Source: Lachnospiraceae bacterium
GTDB taxonomy: Bacteria > Bacillota > Clostridia > Lachnospirales > Lachnospiraceae
Direction of reading: 5' to 3'
Length of the DNA: 64,000 bases
Assembly: GCA_017480195.1 (NCBI GenBank)
Contig: JAFVBE010000003.1
Location: forward strand, 1-64,000
The notes below the pieces were generated by a model. The model did not search any database. It was not told where the DNA came from and was given only the letters and a program-made list of their open reading frames with translations. The position numbers and the translations under genes were made by a program. Each line of letters begins with the position of its first letter. The stretch's first letter is position 1. Below are positions 17,973 to 26,726 of the stretch, piece by piece.

Positions 17973-18993
17973 TTTACACGCAAAATTATGATTGGTTAAG
18001 CTTGGCTTTAAGTTCTTCGATTTCTTTTGTAAGCTCGGCAATTATTTTATCACTTTCAGCTCTGCCTTCAGCTATACCTTCAGCCCTGCCTTCATCCTTA
18101 CCAGCCCAGAATATTTTGTCAGCTTCGGTAACAATTACATGTCCGCCCATATTCTTCACCAGATTCCTTTCATTTTCATTACCGTTTGTTACATGCCTGA
18201 TAATTATATCCATATATGTGATAAAGTTGTTGTAATCATATCCGCTTATGGATTCATTATGAAATGATTCTGCAAGGAAGCCAAGGAAGAAGTCTAAGTC
18301 GGTTTCAACCTCGTTAAGCTCATCTGTAGTTGCAGTTTCATCCTTCATAATGCTTTCATATCTGAGTATGTAAAAAGGTATTAAAACATAAAGTTTCTTT
18401 TCTATTATTTCTTCTTTTGTAAAATCGCTTAGTATCAGATTGTCGGCATCATAATCAACTGCTTTACCGTTTGGAAACTTATATGTAATTTTGGTCCTTT
18501 TAGGTGTTGCAGAATTGCTTCTTATGTAGATGACGGTGTAGTATGGCATCTCAATTACCAGACGTCCGTTATCCTTTTTAGCAGCCTGCCTTGCAGTAAG
18601 AAATGAATACTCGGCAATCCTTAAAGCTATTGAACCATCATTGTAGCTTTGACATTCTATCAGATACTTTTCATCACGTATTTTGATGATGAAATCAGTA
18701 ATCCTTTTTTCAATATCATGCTTGCCGTTTTCTTCCGAATATTCGGTTATATATTCGTCAGTAGGAAGCAGTTCAACAGCTTCATTTAAAGAATAATTCT
18801 TTTGAAATTTGTAATTAATTAAGGGTATGAAAAACCTCGGATGGTTACTCTTAAGAGACTGGAATACATCATCAAAGGTATTTGAATAATCAACATTATT
18901 ACCCTTAATATTGTCAGCTTTGTAAGTCATAACTTATTCTTCCCCCTTATTGTACAATATAGTATTTTTGATTTCAATAATTTTGCGTGTAAA
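17973..18993. mobile_element. 1-kb nuclease unit bounded by perfect 17-bp terminal inverted repeats
   Basis: TTTACACGCAAAATTAT at 17973-17989 is the exact reverse complement of 18977-18993. The 1021-bp unit contains just one gene, an Rpn/PD-(D/E)XK protein, whose stop codon lies inside the left repeat. This is the architecture of a simple insertion element. No target-site duplication was found, so mobility is inferred. Confidence 0.6.
17986..18930 (-). CDS. Rpn-family/PD-(D/E)XK nuclease ('transposase'-like)
   Basis: 314 residues. The N-terminal two thirds match the recombination-promoting nuclease/PD-(D/E)XK putative transposase family: an F-D-x-V-F-x-x-L start and a catalytic core of Asp in ITDFIIKI followed by YLIECQSYND (Glu-x-Gln in place of Glu-x-Lys). 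The C-terminus has the family's typical GRAEGIAEGRAE run and a short coiled coil. Known Rpn proteins are DNA endonucleases that promote RecA-independent recombination. Full length. The last codons and stop come from the terminal inverted repeat. Confidence 0.85.
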   Translation of the reverse strand: MTYKADNIKGNNVDYSNTFDDVFQSLKSNHPRFFIPLINYKFQKNYSLNEAVELLPTDEYITEYSEENGKHDIEKRITDFIIKIRDEKYLIECQSYNDGSIALRIAEYSFLTARQAAKKDNGRLVIEMPYYTVIYIRSNSATPKRTKITYKFPNGKAVDYDADNLILSDFTKEEIIEKKLYVLIPFYILRYESIMKDETATTDELNEVETDLDFFLGFLAESFHNESISGYDYNNFITYMDIIIRHVTNGNENERNLVKNMGGHVIVTEADKIFWAGKDEGRAEGIAEGRAESDKIIAELTKEIEELKAKLNQS

Positions 18994-19277
18994 ATAAAAT
19001 ATAAAAATAACCTCATCACCTGCCTTTATGTTTATTTATAAGTTTTCTTTTGTATGGTAATAAGCAGGATAATTCTCCGGATTATTAGAAAATCCTAAAT
19101 ATTAGAATATTTATTAAGATTTTTATCTGCTTGTGGGAAATGATACTACATATTTAGACAAAATGCAACATTTTAATAAAAATGTTTCTATGGCATATTT
19201 TTGTGTGTTATTGTATAATTTGGAATATGATTTTAATTAATATTTGGATTATGTCGGACTAAGGAAAAGGTGCATTA

Positions 19278-21059
19278 ATGAAAGAAAAATGGACTGTATA
19301 TGCCAAGCGGGCGGACTTTTATGATATAGGAGATAAATTCAATATAGACCCTGTTGTTGCAAGGGTGATAAGGAACAGGGATATAGTTGGATATGAGAAT
19401 ATTGATAAGTATTTGAATGATACGGATTTATCGGGGTATGATGTCACTCTTATGAAGGATATGGACAAGGGCTGCCTTATCATGATGGATAAGATTAGGC
19501 AGGGCAAGTCCATAAGGATAGTATCGGATTATGATGTAGATGGTATTATGTCGAATTACATTCTATATGATGCTCTTAAATATGCAGGGGCGGATATAAG
19601 CTATGAGATACCGGACAGGATGCTTGATGGATATGGTATAAATGAGAGAATTATCGAGGATGCATATACGGATGGTGTTGATACGATTATAACCTGTGAT
19701 AACGGCATAGCTGCATTTCCTGCTATAGAGCTTGCTAAGGAATACGGAATGACGGTTATAGTGACAGACCATCACGAGGTACCATTTGATATAGATGACA
19801 ACGGTGAAAAACGGTACCGTATCGTTCCGGCAGATGCAGTAATAGATATAAAACAAGTGACTTGTGGTTATCCTTTTAAGGAAATATGCGGCGCTACGGT
19901 AGCTTATAAGTTCATCAGAAGATTGTATGAGCTTATGGGACTTGGCTGGGAGAATGAGGATAAGTATATCGAGATGGTTGGTCTTGCGACCGTGTGTGAT
20001 ATAATGCTTTTGCAGGATGAGAACAGAATATATGTTAAGCGTGCTTTGCAGATTATTAAGGATACGAAGAATATCGGATTAAAAGCGTTGCTTACAGCAA
20101 ATGGACTTACGGACAGGAAGATAACTGCCTATGATTTTGGTTTTGTATTAGGTCCCTGCTTTAATGCGACGGGAAGACTTGAGAGTGCTAAGGTCGGACT
20201 TTCACTTCTCTTGTGCGAGGATGAAGAGCTTGCATTAAGGGAAGCAGAGAGTATACGAGAGATAAATACAGAGCGTAAATCCATGACGGAGGACGGCACG
20301 AAAAAGGCTATAGAAATTGTGGAGGGAAGTCTAAAGGACGATAATATACTTGTCGTATATGTTCCTGAGCTTCACGAGAGTCTGGCAGGGATAGTGGCAG
20401 GCAGACTTAAGGAGAAGTATTACAGACCGACACTTGTCTTTACGGACGGGAATGATGATTTATTAAAGGGCTCGGGGCGCTCGATAGAAGGGTATAATAT
20501 GTTCGAAGAATTGTCAAAATGCCGTGAGCTGTTCGTAAAATTCGGTGGGCATGAGATGGCTGCAGGATTTACGATAGAGAAAGATAATTTTGAAATATTA
20601 AGAAAGACGCTCCTTAATAATCAACATCTTTCAGAGGATGACCTAACATATAAGGTTCATATAGATGTGGCAATGCCGTTTTCATACATAAGTGAGAAGC
20701 TGATTAATGATTTGGATAAATTAGAGCCCTTTGGAAATGGCAATCAGAAGCCTCTTTTTGCTCAAAGCAATCTTAGCGTAATTAACTTAAGGCTTATGGG
20801 AAAGGACAGTCAGTTCGGACGGCTCACGCTGCAGGATGAGTCCGGTAATCGCATTGAAGCGATGGATTTTAGAATAAATTATTTCATTGAAAGCATAAAA
20901 ATGTGGTTTGGAGAGCAAGAATGTGATAAAATGTTAAATGGACAGCCTAATAGTATCAGAATAAATGTTGCATATCATCCGAGTATTAATGTATATAATG
21001 GAAGAACATATTTACAGATTAGACCGGACAGATATCAGAAATATACACAGGAGGAGTAG
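19278..21059 (+). CDS. recJ: Single-stranded-DNA exonuclease RecJ (DHH family)
   Basis: 593 residues, typical bacterial RecJ size without the long C-terminal extension of Bacillus. DHH-phosphoesterase motifs are SDYDVDGI (about 76-83), TCDNGIAAF and TDHHEVP. The DHHA1 half carries GGHEMAAGF, and an OB-like domain follows. It degrades 5'-ended single strands during recombination and base-excision repair, using Mn2+/Mg2+. A TATAAT at 19214-19219 is a possible -10. Only 6 bp separate it from apt, so recJ-apt-relA is probably one operon. Confidence 0.93.
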   Translation: MKEKWTVYAKRADFYDIGDKFNIDPVVARVIRNRDIVGYENIDKYLNDTDLSGYDVTLMKDMDKGCLIMMDKIRQGKSIRIVSDYDVDGIMSNYILYDALKYAGADISYEIPDRMLDGYGINERIIEDAYTDGVDTIITCDNGIAAFPAIELAKEYGMTVIVTDHHEVPFDIDDNGEKRYRIVPADAVIDIKQVTCGYPFKEICGATVAYKFIRRLYELMGLGWENEDKYIEMVGLATVCDIMLLQDENRIYVKRALQIIKDTKNIGLKALLTANGLTDRKITAYDFGFVLGPCFNATGRLESAKVGLSLLLCEDEELALREAESIREINTERKSMTEDGTKKAIEIVEGSLKDDNILVVYVPELHESLAGIVAGRLKEKYYRPTLVFTDGNDDLLKGSGRSIEGYNMFEELSKCRELFVKFGGHEMAAGFTIEKDNFEILRKTLLNNQHLSEDDLTYKVHIDVAMPFSYISEKLINDLDKLEPFGNGNQKPLFAQSNLSVINLRLMGKDSQFGRLTLQDESGNRIEAMDFRINYFIESIKMWFGEQECDKMLNGQPNSIRINVAYHPSINVYNGRTYLQIRPDRYQKYTQEE

Positions 21060-21065
21060 TGAACT

Positions 21066-21590
21066 ATGAAGGATATTAAGGATTACATAACCAGCATACC
21101 GGATTTTCCGAGTGAGGGAATTATATTCAGAGACATAACGAGCGTGCTGGAAAATGCAGAGGGCTATAAGCTTGCCATAGACGAGATGAACAAATTTTTA
21201 GAGGGCATTGATTACAATGTTATAGCGGGAACTGAGTCCAGAGGCTTTATATTTGGAGCACCACTTTCGTACATTAACAATAAAAGCTTTGTTCCTGTAA
21301 GAAAGAAGGGCAAGCTTCCGAGAGCAACTATTGAAAGAAGCTATGATTTGGAATATGGTACAGCAACTATAGAGATTCACAAGGATGCTATCAAGCCGGG
21401 AGATAAGGTTGTGCTTGTAGATGATCTTATAGCCACAGGTGGGACGATTGAAGCTGCTGCAAAGCTTATCGAGGAGCTTGGCGGTGAGGTTGTCAAGATG
21501 GTGTTTCTTATAGAACTGCCTGATTTGGGTGGAAGAGAGAAATTAAAGGATTATGTTATAGATTCAGTTGTCAGCTTTGAGGGCGAGTAA
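21066..21590 (+). CDS. apt: Adenine phosphoribosyltransferase
   Basis: 174 residues, the full usual length. Motifs: the N-terminal IPDFPSEGIIFRDIT, the GTESRGFIFG hood segment, and the PRPP-binding loop VLVDDLIATGGT near residue 120. It salvages adenine to AMP in the cytoplasm. Gene order recJ-apt-relA is conserved in many Firmicutes and links purine salvage to (p)ppGpp control. Confidence 0.97.
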   Translation: MKDIKDYITSIPDFPSEGIIFRDITSVLENAEGYKLAIDEMNKFLEGIDYNVIAGTESRGFIFGAPLSYINNKSFVPVRKKGKLPRATIERSYDLEYGTATIEIHKDAIKPGDKVVLVDDLIATGGTIEAAAKLIEELGGEVVKMVFLIELPDLGGREKLKDYVIDSVVSFEGE

Positions 21591-21645
21591 TAAATTAGTT
21601 GTGTCAGCAGTTTAGAAAATGTCTTAGGTTAGGAGAGTGATACTT

Positions 21646-23910
21646 ATGTCAGATTCTGCTTTAATACCGCACAGTACATTAAAAAATGATTTAAGTACCC
21701 CAAGTGATTTTACACCACCTGAGGAATTATACGAGCAGCTCAAGGAGACGGTACTTAGATACCATCCTTCAGATGATTTAAAATTGATAGAAAAAGCGTA
21801 TAATGTGGCAAGTGAAGCACATAAGGATCAGAAGCGTAAATCGGGTGAACCATATATTATTCACCCTATTTGTGTTGGCATAATTTTAGCAGAGCTTGAG
21901 CTTGACAAGGAGACTATAGCGGCAGGACTTCTGCATGATGTAGTGGAAGACACTGCCATGACGACAGAGGAAATATCCAAAGAATTCTCTCCTGAGATTG
22001 CGGTTTTGGTAGATGGGGTTACCAAGCTTACACAATTAGATTTGTCTCAGGATAAGATAGAGATTCAGGCGGAAAACCTGCGTAAGATGTTTCTTGCCAT
22101 GGCGAAGGATATACGAGTTATCCTTATTAAGCTTGCGGACAGGCTGCATAACCTTAGAACTCTACAATATCAGTCTCCTGCAAAGCAGATAGAGAAATCA
22201 CTTGAAACAATGGACATATACGCACCGCTTGCGCACAGGCTTGGTATATCCAAGATAAAGATTGAACTTGATGACCTGTGTATGCAGTACCTTTATCCAG
22301 ATGTGTATAAAGAGCTTAAGGAAGAGGTAAGGAACAGGGTTGCGGCAGGCGAAGATTTCATCAACAGTATGGTGGAGGAAGTAAAGCAGTATATGAAGGA
22401 GGCTGACATAGAAGCCGAGGTAGACGGAAGAGTTAAGCATATGTTCAGCATATACAAGAAGATGGTTACTCAGGGTAAGACCATAGATGAGATATATGAT
22501 ATTCATGCCATAAGAATTAAGGTTGAGACAGTGCGTGACTGTTATGCGGCACTTGGTATTATTCATGAGAAGTTCAAGCCTATACCGGGAAGATTTAAGG
22601 ACTATATCGCTATGCCGAAGTCGAATATGTATCAGTCGCTTCATACCACGCTTATCGGACCTGAGGGCAAGCCTTTTGAAATTCAGATAAGAACCTTTGA
22701 AATGCACAGGACTGCCGAATATGGTATTGCTGCGCATTGGAAATATAAGGAAGGCGTAGGCGGTAAGGATAAGGAAGAGGAGAAATTAAGCTGGCTCAGA
22801 CAGATACTTGAATGGCAGACGGATACCACTGATAACAAAGAGTTTGTGGGGGCAGTAAAGACTGACCTTAATCTTTTCTCCGACCAGGTGTATGTATTTA
22901 CTCCTGCGGGAGATGTTAAGAACCTGCCTACAGGCTCAACTCCGATTGATTTTGCATATAACATTCACACTGCGGTTGGTAATAAGATGATAGGTGCTCG
23001 TGTAAACGGACGACAGGTGCCTATTGAGACGGAGCTTCACAATGGTGACCGTGTTGAGATTATCACATCCCAGAATTCCAAAGGTCCAAGCCTTGACTGG
23101 CTTAATTCTGTCAAGAGCTCGCAGGCTAAGACTAAGATTAACCAATGGTTCAGACTTGAGAACAAGGAAGATAATATACAGAAGGGTAAGGATGCCATTT
23201 CTGCTTATTGCAAGTCAAAAGGCATTGTCCTGTCGAATCTGCTTAAGCCGGAATATATGGACAAGGTGCTGAAGAAATATAATTTTCAGACATGGGATGC
23301 GCTTCTTGCCAGTATAGGACACGGCGGTTTGAAAGAAGGACAGATAGTAAACCGTCTGAATGAGGAATATAAAAACGAGCTTGCGCGTAAGGTTACTGAG
23401 AGTGATATAGTAGAAAAAATTAACACTCCGGGACGCTCGGCTAAAAATCATAAGGACGGAATTATAGTAAAAGGTATAGATGATGTCGCAGTAAGATTCT
23501 CAAAATGCTGTGCACCTGTGCCGGGGGATGAGATAGTCGGATATATAACAAGAGGAAGAGGTATATCTATCCATAGGACGGACTGTATAAATATCCTCTG
23601 TATGGACGAATACGACAGAGAACGACTTATCGAGGCCGAATGGTCTGAGGAGCAGTCCCAGAGCTCCAATGTCTACAGTGCCGAGATTAATATATATGCT
23701 TCCGAACGACAGGGACTTGTCTTTGCCTTAACCAAGATATTTAACGAAGAAAATATTAATCTTACGGGTATGAATGTACGCGTAAGCAAGCAGGGCAAGG
23801 CGACCATATCCGTAAAATTCGATATACACTCCAAGGAACAGCTTATGAAGATAATTGCTAAAATAAGAAATATCGAAGGTGTTATCGACATAGAGAGAAC
23901 TACAGGATAG
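21646..23910 (+). CDS. relA: Bifunctional (p)ppGpp synthetase/hydrolase RelA/SpoT
   Basis: 754 residues from ATG 21646 (AGGAG ten bases upstream; GTG 21637 is nearly on the ribosome site). Order: HD hydrolase domain with the HDVVEDT and KLADRLHNLRTL motifs, the synthetase domain with GRFKDYIAMPKSNMYQSLHT, the TGS domain (VYVFTPAGDVKNLP), a helical/zinc-finger-like region with KCCAPVPGD, and a C-terminal ACT domain. Intact HD residues predict hydrolase as well as synthetase activity. It sets the stringent-response level. A long hairpin element follows the stop. Confidence 0.96.
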   Translation: MSDSALIPHSTLKNDLSTPSDFTPPEELYEQLKETVLRYHPSDDLKLIEKAYNVASEAHKDQKRKSGEPYIIHPICVGIILAELELDKETIAAGLLHDVVEDTAMTTEEISKEFSPEIAVLVDGVTKLTQLDLSQDKIEIQAENLRKMFLAMAKDIRVILIKLADRLHNLRTLQYQSPAKQIEKSLETMDIYAPLAHRLGISKIKIELDDLCMQYLYPDVYKELKEEVRNRVAAGEDFINSMVEEVKQYMKEADIEAEVDGRVKHMFSIYKKMVTQGKTIDEIYDIHAIRIKVETVRDCYAALGIIHEKFKPIPGRFKDYIAMPKSNMYQSLHTTLIGPEGKPFEIQIRTFEMHRTAEYGIAAHWKYKEGVGGKDKEEEKLSWLRQILEWQTDTTDNKEFVGAVKTDLNLFSDQVYVFTPAGDVKNLPTGSTPIDFAYNIHTAVGNKMIGARVNGRQVPIETELHNGDRVEIITSQNSKGPSLDWLNSVKSSQAKTKINQWFRLENKEDNIQKGKDAISAYCKSKGIVLSNLLKPEYMDKVLKKYNFQTWDALLASIGHGGLKEGQIVNRLNEEYKNELARKVTESDIVEKINTPGRSAKNHKDGIIVKGIDDVAVRFSKCCAPVPGDEIVGYITRGRGISIHRTDCINILCMDEYDRERLIEAEWSEEQSQSSNVYSAEINIYASERQGLVFALTKIFNEENINLTGMNVRVSKQGKATISVKFDIHSKEQLMKIIAKIRNIEGVIDIERTTG

Positions 23911-23920
23911 ATTATAAATA

Positions 23921-24147
23921 CCGCACTAAGGCGGAATAATGTGGGTAGGCGGTTATAGCAACAATTCGCACAATTTGCGTAAAATCAGAAACGAAGTGTT
24001 CGAATATATTCGCTCAGAAATCGAGCTGTCTGAGCGAAGCGAGTTCTCGATTTCGTGCGAAATATAGAGAACCTGAGTTTACTGATTTAGCAAATTGATT
24101 GCGAGTTGCTATAACCGCCTACCCACATTATTCCGCCTTATGTGCGG
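23921..24147. repeat. Long structured hairpin element, copy B (also relA terminator)
   Basis: Arms 23921-23962 and 24105-24147 are complementary over about 42 nt, enclosing a 142-bp core. The right arm ends GTGCGG and is followed by CAGTTTTTTATTT, so the structure can terminate relA and, on the other strand, the convergent kinase-like gene. The core matches that of 16834-17126 read backwards. An internal stem, GAAATCGAG with CTCGATTTC, is GAAACAGAC with GTCTGTTTC in the other copy: both sides changed together. Confidence 0.8.
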
Positions 24148-24154
24148 CAGTTTT

Positions 24155-24676
24155 TTATTTATTATTAATTCTGTCTATATAATCAATAAGGAAGTTTGCG
24201 GTTCCTTCGATACCAAGACGGCTACTGTTTATGGTTATATCATAGGTTGAAGCGTCGCTCCACTCAGATTCCGAGTGACTGTTGTGGTAGCTTCTTCTTG
24301 TTCTGTCGTGACGTTTGATTTTATTTGTAGCTTCGCTCTCATCATCAATGTTGAACTTGCGTTTTACACGCTTGATTCTGTCATCAAAGTCTGCGGTAAC
24401 GAATATACTTATGATGTTGTATCTGTCGCGCAGTATGGTTTCCGCGCATCTTCCGACAACCACGAAGGATTCACGCTCGGCTGCTTTATTCTTAATATAG
24501 TCAAATTGGAGTTCTTCTAAGGCATCTGTATTGATGTCCGGCTTTTCGTGTGCGACATCATCTAATATGCTTCTGTCATACATCATAATGCCATAATGCA
24601 ATGCTATCTCACGGGCTATATCATGACCGCCGCTTCCGAATTCTCTACCGATAGTAATAATAATCTGATTTGCCAT
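24155..24676 (-). CDS. Cytidylate kinase-like protein
   Basis: 173 residues from ATG 24676 with AAGGAGG just upstream. The N-terminus ITIGREFGSGGHDIAREIA is the P-loop form typical of the cytidylate-kinase-like family (AAA_26). DRSILDD and the GRCAETIL segment follow. In the lid region, the Arg-rich KRHDRTRRSYHN fits phosphate contacts. It phosphorylates a nucleotide or related small substrate; this family lacks the classic CMP-binding insert, so the substrate is unknown. Convergent with relA. Confidence 0.88.
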   Translation of the reverse strand: MANQIIITIGREFGSGGHDIAREIALHYGIMMYDRSILDDVAHEKPDINTDALEELQFDYIKNKAAERESFVVVGRCAETILRDRYNIISIFVTADFDDRIKRVKRKFNIDDESEATNKIKRHDRTRRSYHNSHSESEWSDASTYDITINSSRLGIEGTANFLIDYIDRINNK

Positions 24677-24742
24677 ATAATGACCTCCTTTGACTAAAAA
24701 TCTCATATACTAATTTTATTATAAAACAGTGTTAAATGCAAT

Positions 24743-24780
24743 CAAAAAATCGAGTAAGGGAAAATCTCCCTCACCCGATT
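24743..24780 (-). terminator. Terminator of the Asn-rich mini-gene
   Basis: Read on the minus strand, AATCGGGTGAGGGA pairs with TCCCTTACTCGATT (two G-T pairs) around a short loop, followed by six T. It lies 20 bp after the stop of the 44-residue gene. Confidence 0.85.
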
Positions 24781-24801
24781 TCACAAGCTTTCGTATATTA
24801 G

Positions 24802-24936
24802 TTAGTCACAATTCTCTGATTTGCTGTTGTTAGCATTGCTGCTCTGGCTATTTGACTGGTTGTTAGAATTTGCGCCGTTGTTCTGGCTGTTCTTATTGCT
24901 GTTAGCCTGATTCTTTGACTGATTCTTAGCTGACAT
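24802..24936 (-). CDS. 44-residue Asn/Ser/Gln-rich peptide
   Basis: ATG 24936 follows AAGGAGG at good spacing. The frame reads 44 codons to TAA, and a strong terminator follows 20 bp later, so it is a complete small gene. Composition is extreme: about 60% Asn, Ser and Gln, with a few Lys and Ala, no hydrophobic stretch, and a terminal N-C-D with the only Cys. It has no signal peptide. Family not recognised. Similarity to small acid-soluble spore proteins is compositional only. Confidence 0.7.
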   Translation of the reverse strand: MSAKNQSKNQANSNKNSQNNGANSNNQSNSQSSNANNSKSENCD

Positions 24937-25077
24937 ATATATTCCTCCTTGCTATGCCGGTACATTCTTATTATATCATGTACCTTAGATATGTTTTGGT
25001 TATATGTTTATAACCTTTACACTCTAAGTATGGACATATATCAGAAAATATATACATCTTTTGGAAAAATCACTTTT

Positions 25078-25386
25078 TCATCTTTGTTTTGTCAGTGCTC
25101 CACGATAGTTGCTTATTCCACCGACTGCATTTATAACATTATAACCGTTGTTTGCGAGTATTCGGGCTGCCATCATGCTGCCACCGCCGTTCTCGCAGTA
25201 AACGAGTATGATTTTGTTCTTTGGTAAACCAATATTTCCGTTTTCTATATCTGAAAGAGGCAGATTAATTGCCATTGGAATATGGCCCTTTGCGAAATCT
25301 TCCTTTTCTCTTATGTCTACTATTATTCCTTCGTTATTAACTGCTTCATTAATGATGTTCCTAATATTAATATTACGAAATCTCAA
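25078..25386 (-). CDS. Single-domain rhodanese-like protein
   Basis: 102 residues starting at TTG 25386; AAAGGAGG lies 8 bp before it and no in-frame ATG fits. The rhodanese fold is recognisable: VDIREKEDFAKGHIPMAINLPL, then the active-site loop VYCENGGGSMMAA with catalytic Cys, and a C-terminal GG-I-x-x-Y-R-G. It would carry sulfur as a persulfide on that Cys. The loop CENGGGS departs from the usual CxxGxRS, so the acceptor may differ. Confidence 0.88.
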   Translation of the reverse strand: MRFRNINIRNIINEAVNNEGIIVDIREKEDFAKGHIPMAINLPLSDIENGNIGLPKNKIILVYCENGGGSMMAARILANNGYNVINAVGGISNYRGALTKQR

Positions 25387-25544
25387 AATTTCCGCCTCCT
25401 TTAATCACTTACTTTAAAATATTCATTGTGAGTAGGTATGTGACAAATTAGTTTTAAATAAATCCCACACCTTGACATAAGATATTCATACATTTAAAAT
25501 AATATGGATAATATACAGGCGACAAAATTAAAGGATAAAATTGT

Positions 25545-26705
25545 ATGAAGGATAGAGAATTTGAACTTATAGCGCCATGCCATTTCGGACTTGAGTCGGT
25601 GCTTAAGAGAGAGATAACAGAACTTGGTTATGAGATAGTTTCGGTGGAGGACGGAAGAGTTACCTTCAAGGGTGATGAGACAGTCATTCCGCGTGCAAAT
25701 ATATTTATAAGAACTGCTGAGAGAATCCTGCTTAAGATGGGGAGCTTTAAGGCGGTTACCTTTGATGAACTTTTTGAGGGTACGAAGGCGCTTCCGTGGG
25801 AGGAGTATCTTCCGAGAAATGCAAAGTTCTGGGTTACTAAGGCAACTACGAATAAGAGCGCGCTTTTCTCAGGGAGCTCAATACAGTCGATAGTTAAGAA
25901 GGCAATAGTTGACAGGATGAGAGAGACCTATCGTGTGAGCCGTTTTGAAGAGGATGGAGACGAGTATCCGATTAGGGTTTTTATCTTCAAGGATATGGTT
26001 TCCATAGGCATTGATACATCGGGAACCTCGCTTCATAAACGCGGTTACAGACAGCTTGTGGGTAAAGCACCTATTTCCGAGACACTTGCATCTGCACTCC
26101 TTATGCTTACGCCTTGGAATAAGGACAGGGTTTTGGTAGACCCTTTTTGCGGAAGTGGTACATTTCCTATAGAGGCGGCTATGATAGGAGCGAATATTGC
26201 TCCGGGTATGAACAGGGAGTTTACAGCGGATTCTTGGGATAAGATTATCTCGAAGAAAATCTGGTACAATGCCTATGATGAGGCTCACGATATGATAAGA
26301 AATGATATCGAAATGAATATTCAGGGTTATGATATAGATTCAGATATCATAAAATGTGCTATGACAAATGCGCGTGAGGCAGGAGTTGACAAGTATATAC
26401 ATTTTCAGGCGCGTGATGTAAAGGATCTTTCCAATCCAAAACACTATGGATTTATCATAACTAATCCGCCATATGGTGAGAGGCTTGAGGACAGGAAGGA
26501 TTTGCCGGAGCTTTACAAAACTATAGGTGAGAGCTTTGCCGGACTTCCGGACTGGTCGATGTATCTGATTACTTCTTATGATGAAGCGGAGAAGTATATC
26601 GGCAGAAAGGCTGATAAGAACAGGAAGATTTATAATGGCATGATTAAGTCGTATTTCTATCAGTTTATGGGACCGAAGCCGCCGAAGAAGGATAAGATGA
26701 AATAG
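25545..26705 (+). CDS. THUMP-domain 23S rRNA guanine-N2 methyltransferase (RlmL/YpsC-like)
   Basis: 386 residues: a THUMP RNA-binding domain (1-165) followed by a Rossmann SAM methyltransferase. Motifs are VDPFCGSGTFPIEAAMIG (SAM loop) and the catalytic NPPYGERL. By family, it makes N2-methylguanine in 23S rRNA. Length equals the Gram-positive single-activity form, without the RlmK half seen in Escherichia coli. It diverges from the rhodanese gene across a 158-bp intergenic region. Confidence 0.93.
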   Translation: MKDREFELIAPCHFGLESVLKREITELGYEIVSVEDGRVTFKGDETVIPRANIFIRTAERILLKMGSFKAVTFDELFEGTKALPWEEYLPRNAKFWVTKATTNKSALFSGSSIQSIVKKAIVDRMRETYRVSRFEEDGDEYPIRVFIFKDMVSIGIDTSGTSLHKRGYRQLVGKAPISETLASALLMLTPWNKDRVLVDPFCGSGTFPIEAAMIGANIAPGMNREFTADSWDKIISKKIWYNAYDEAHDMIRNDIEMNIQGYDIDSDIIKCAMTNAREAGVDKYIHFQARDVKDLSNPKHYGFIITNPPYGERLEDRKDLPELYKTIGESFAGLPDWSMYLITSYDEAEKYIGRKADKNRKIYNGMIKSYFYQFMGPKPPKKDKMK

Positions 26706-26726
26706 TTTGATTGAAATGAGTATGTA

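Noticed and set aside
18931-19277. Possible gene between the nuclease unit and recJ
   Set aside because: No frame with a start signal was found; only the right inverted repeat and a possible recJ -10 at 19214-19219 are seen.
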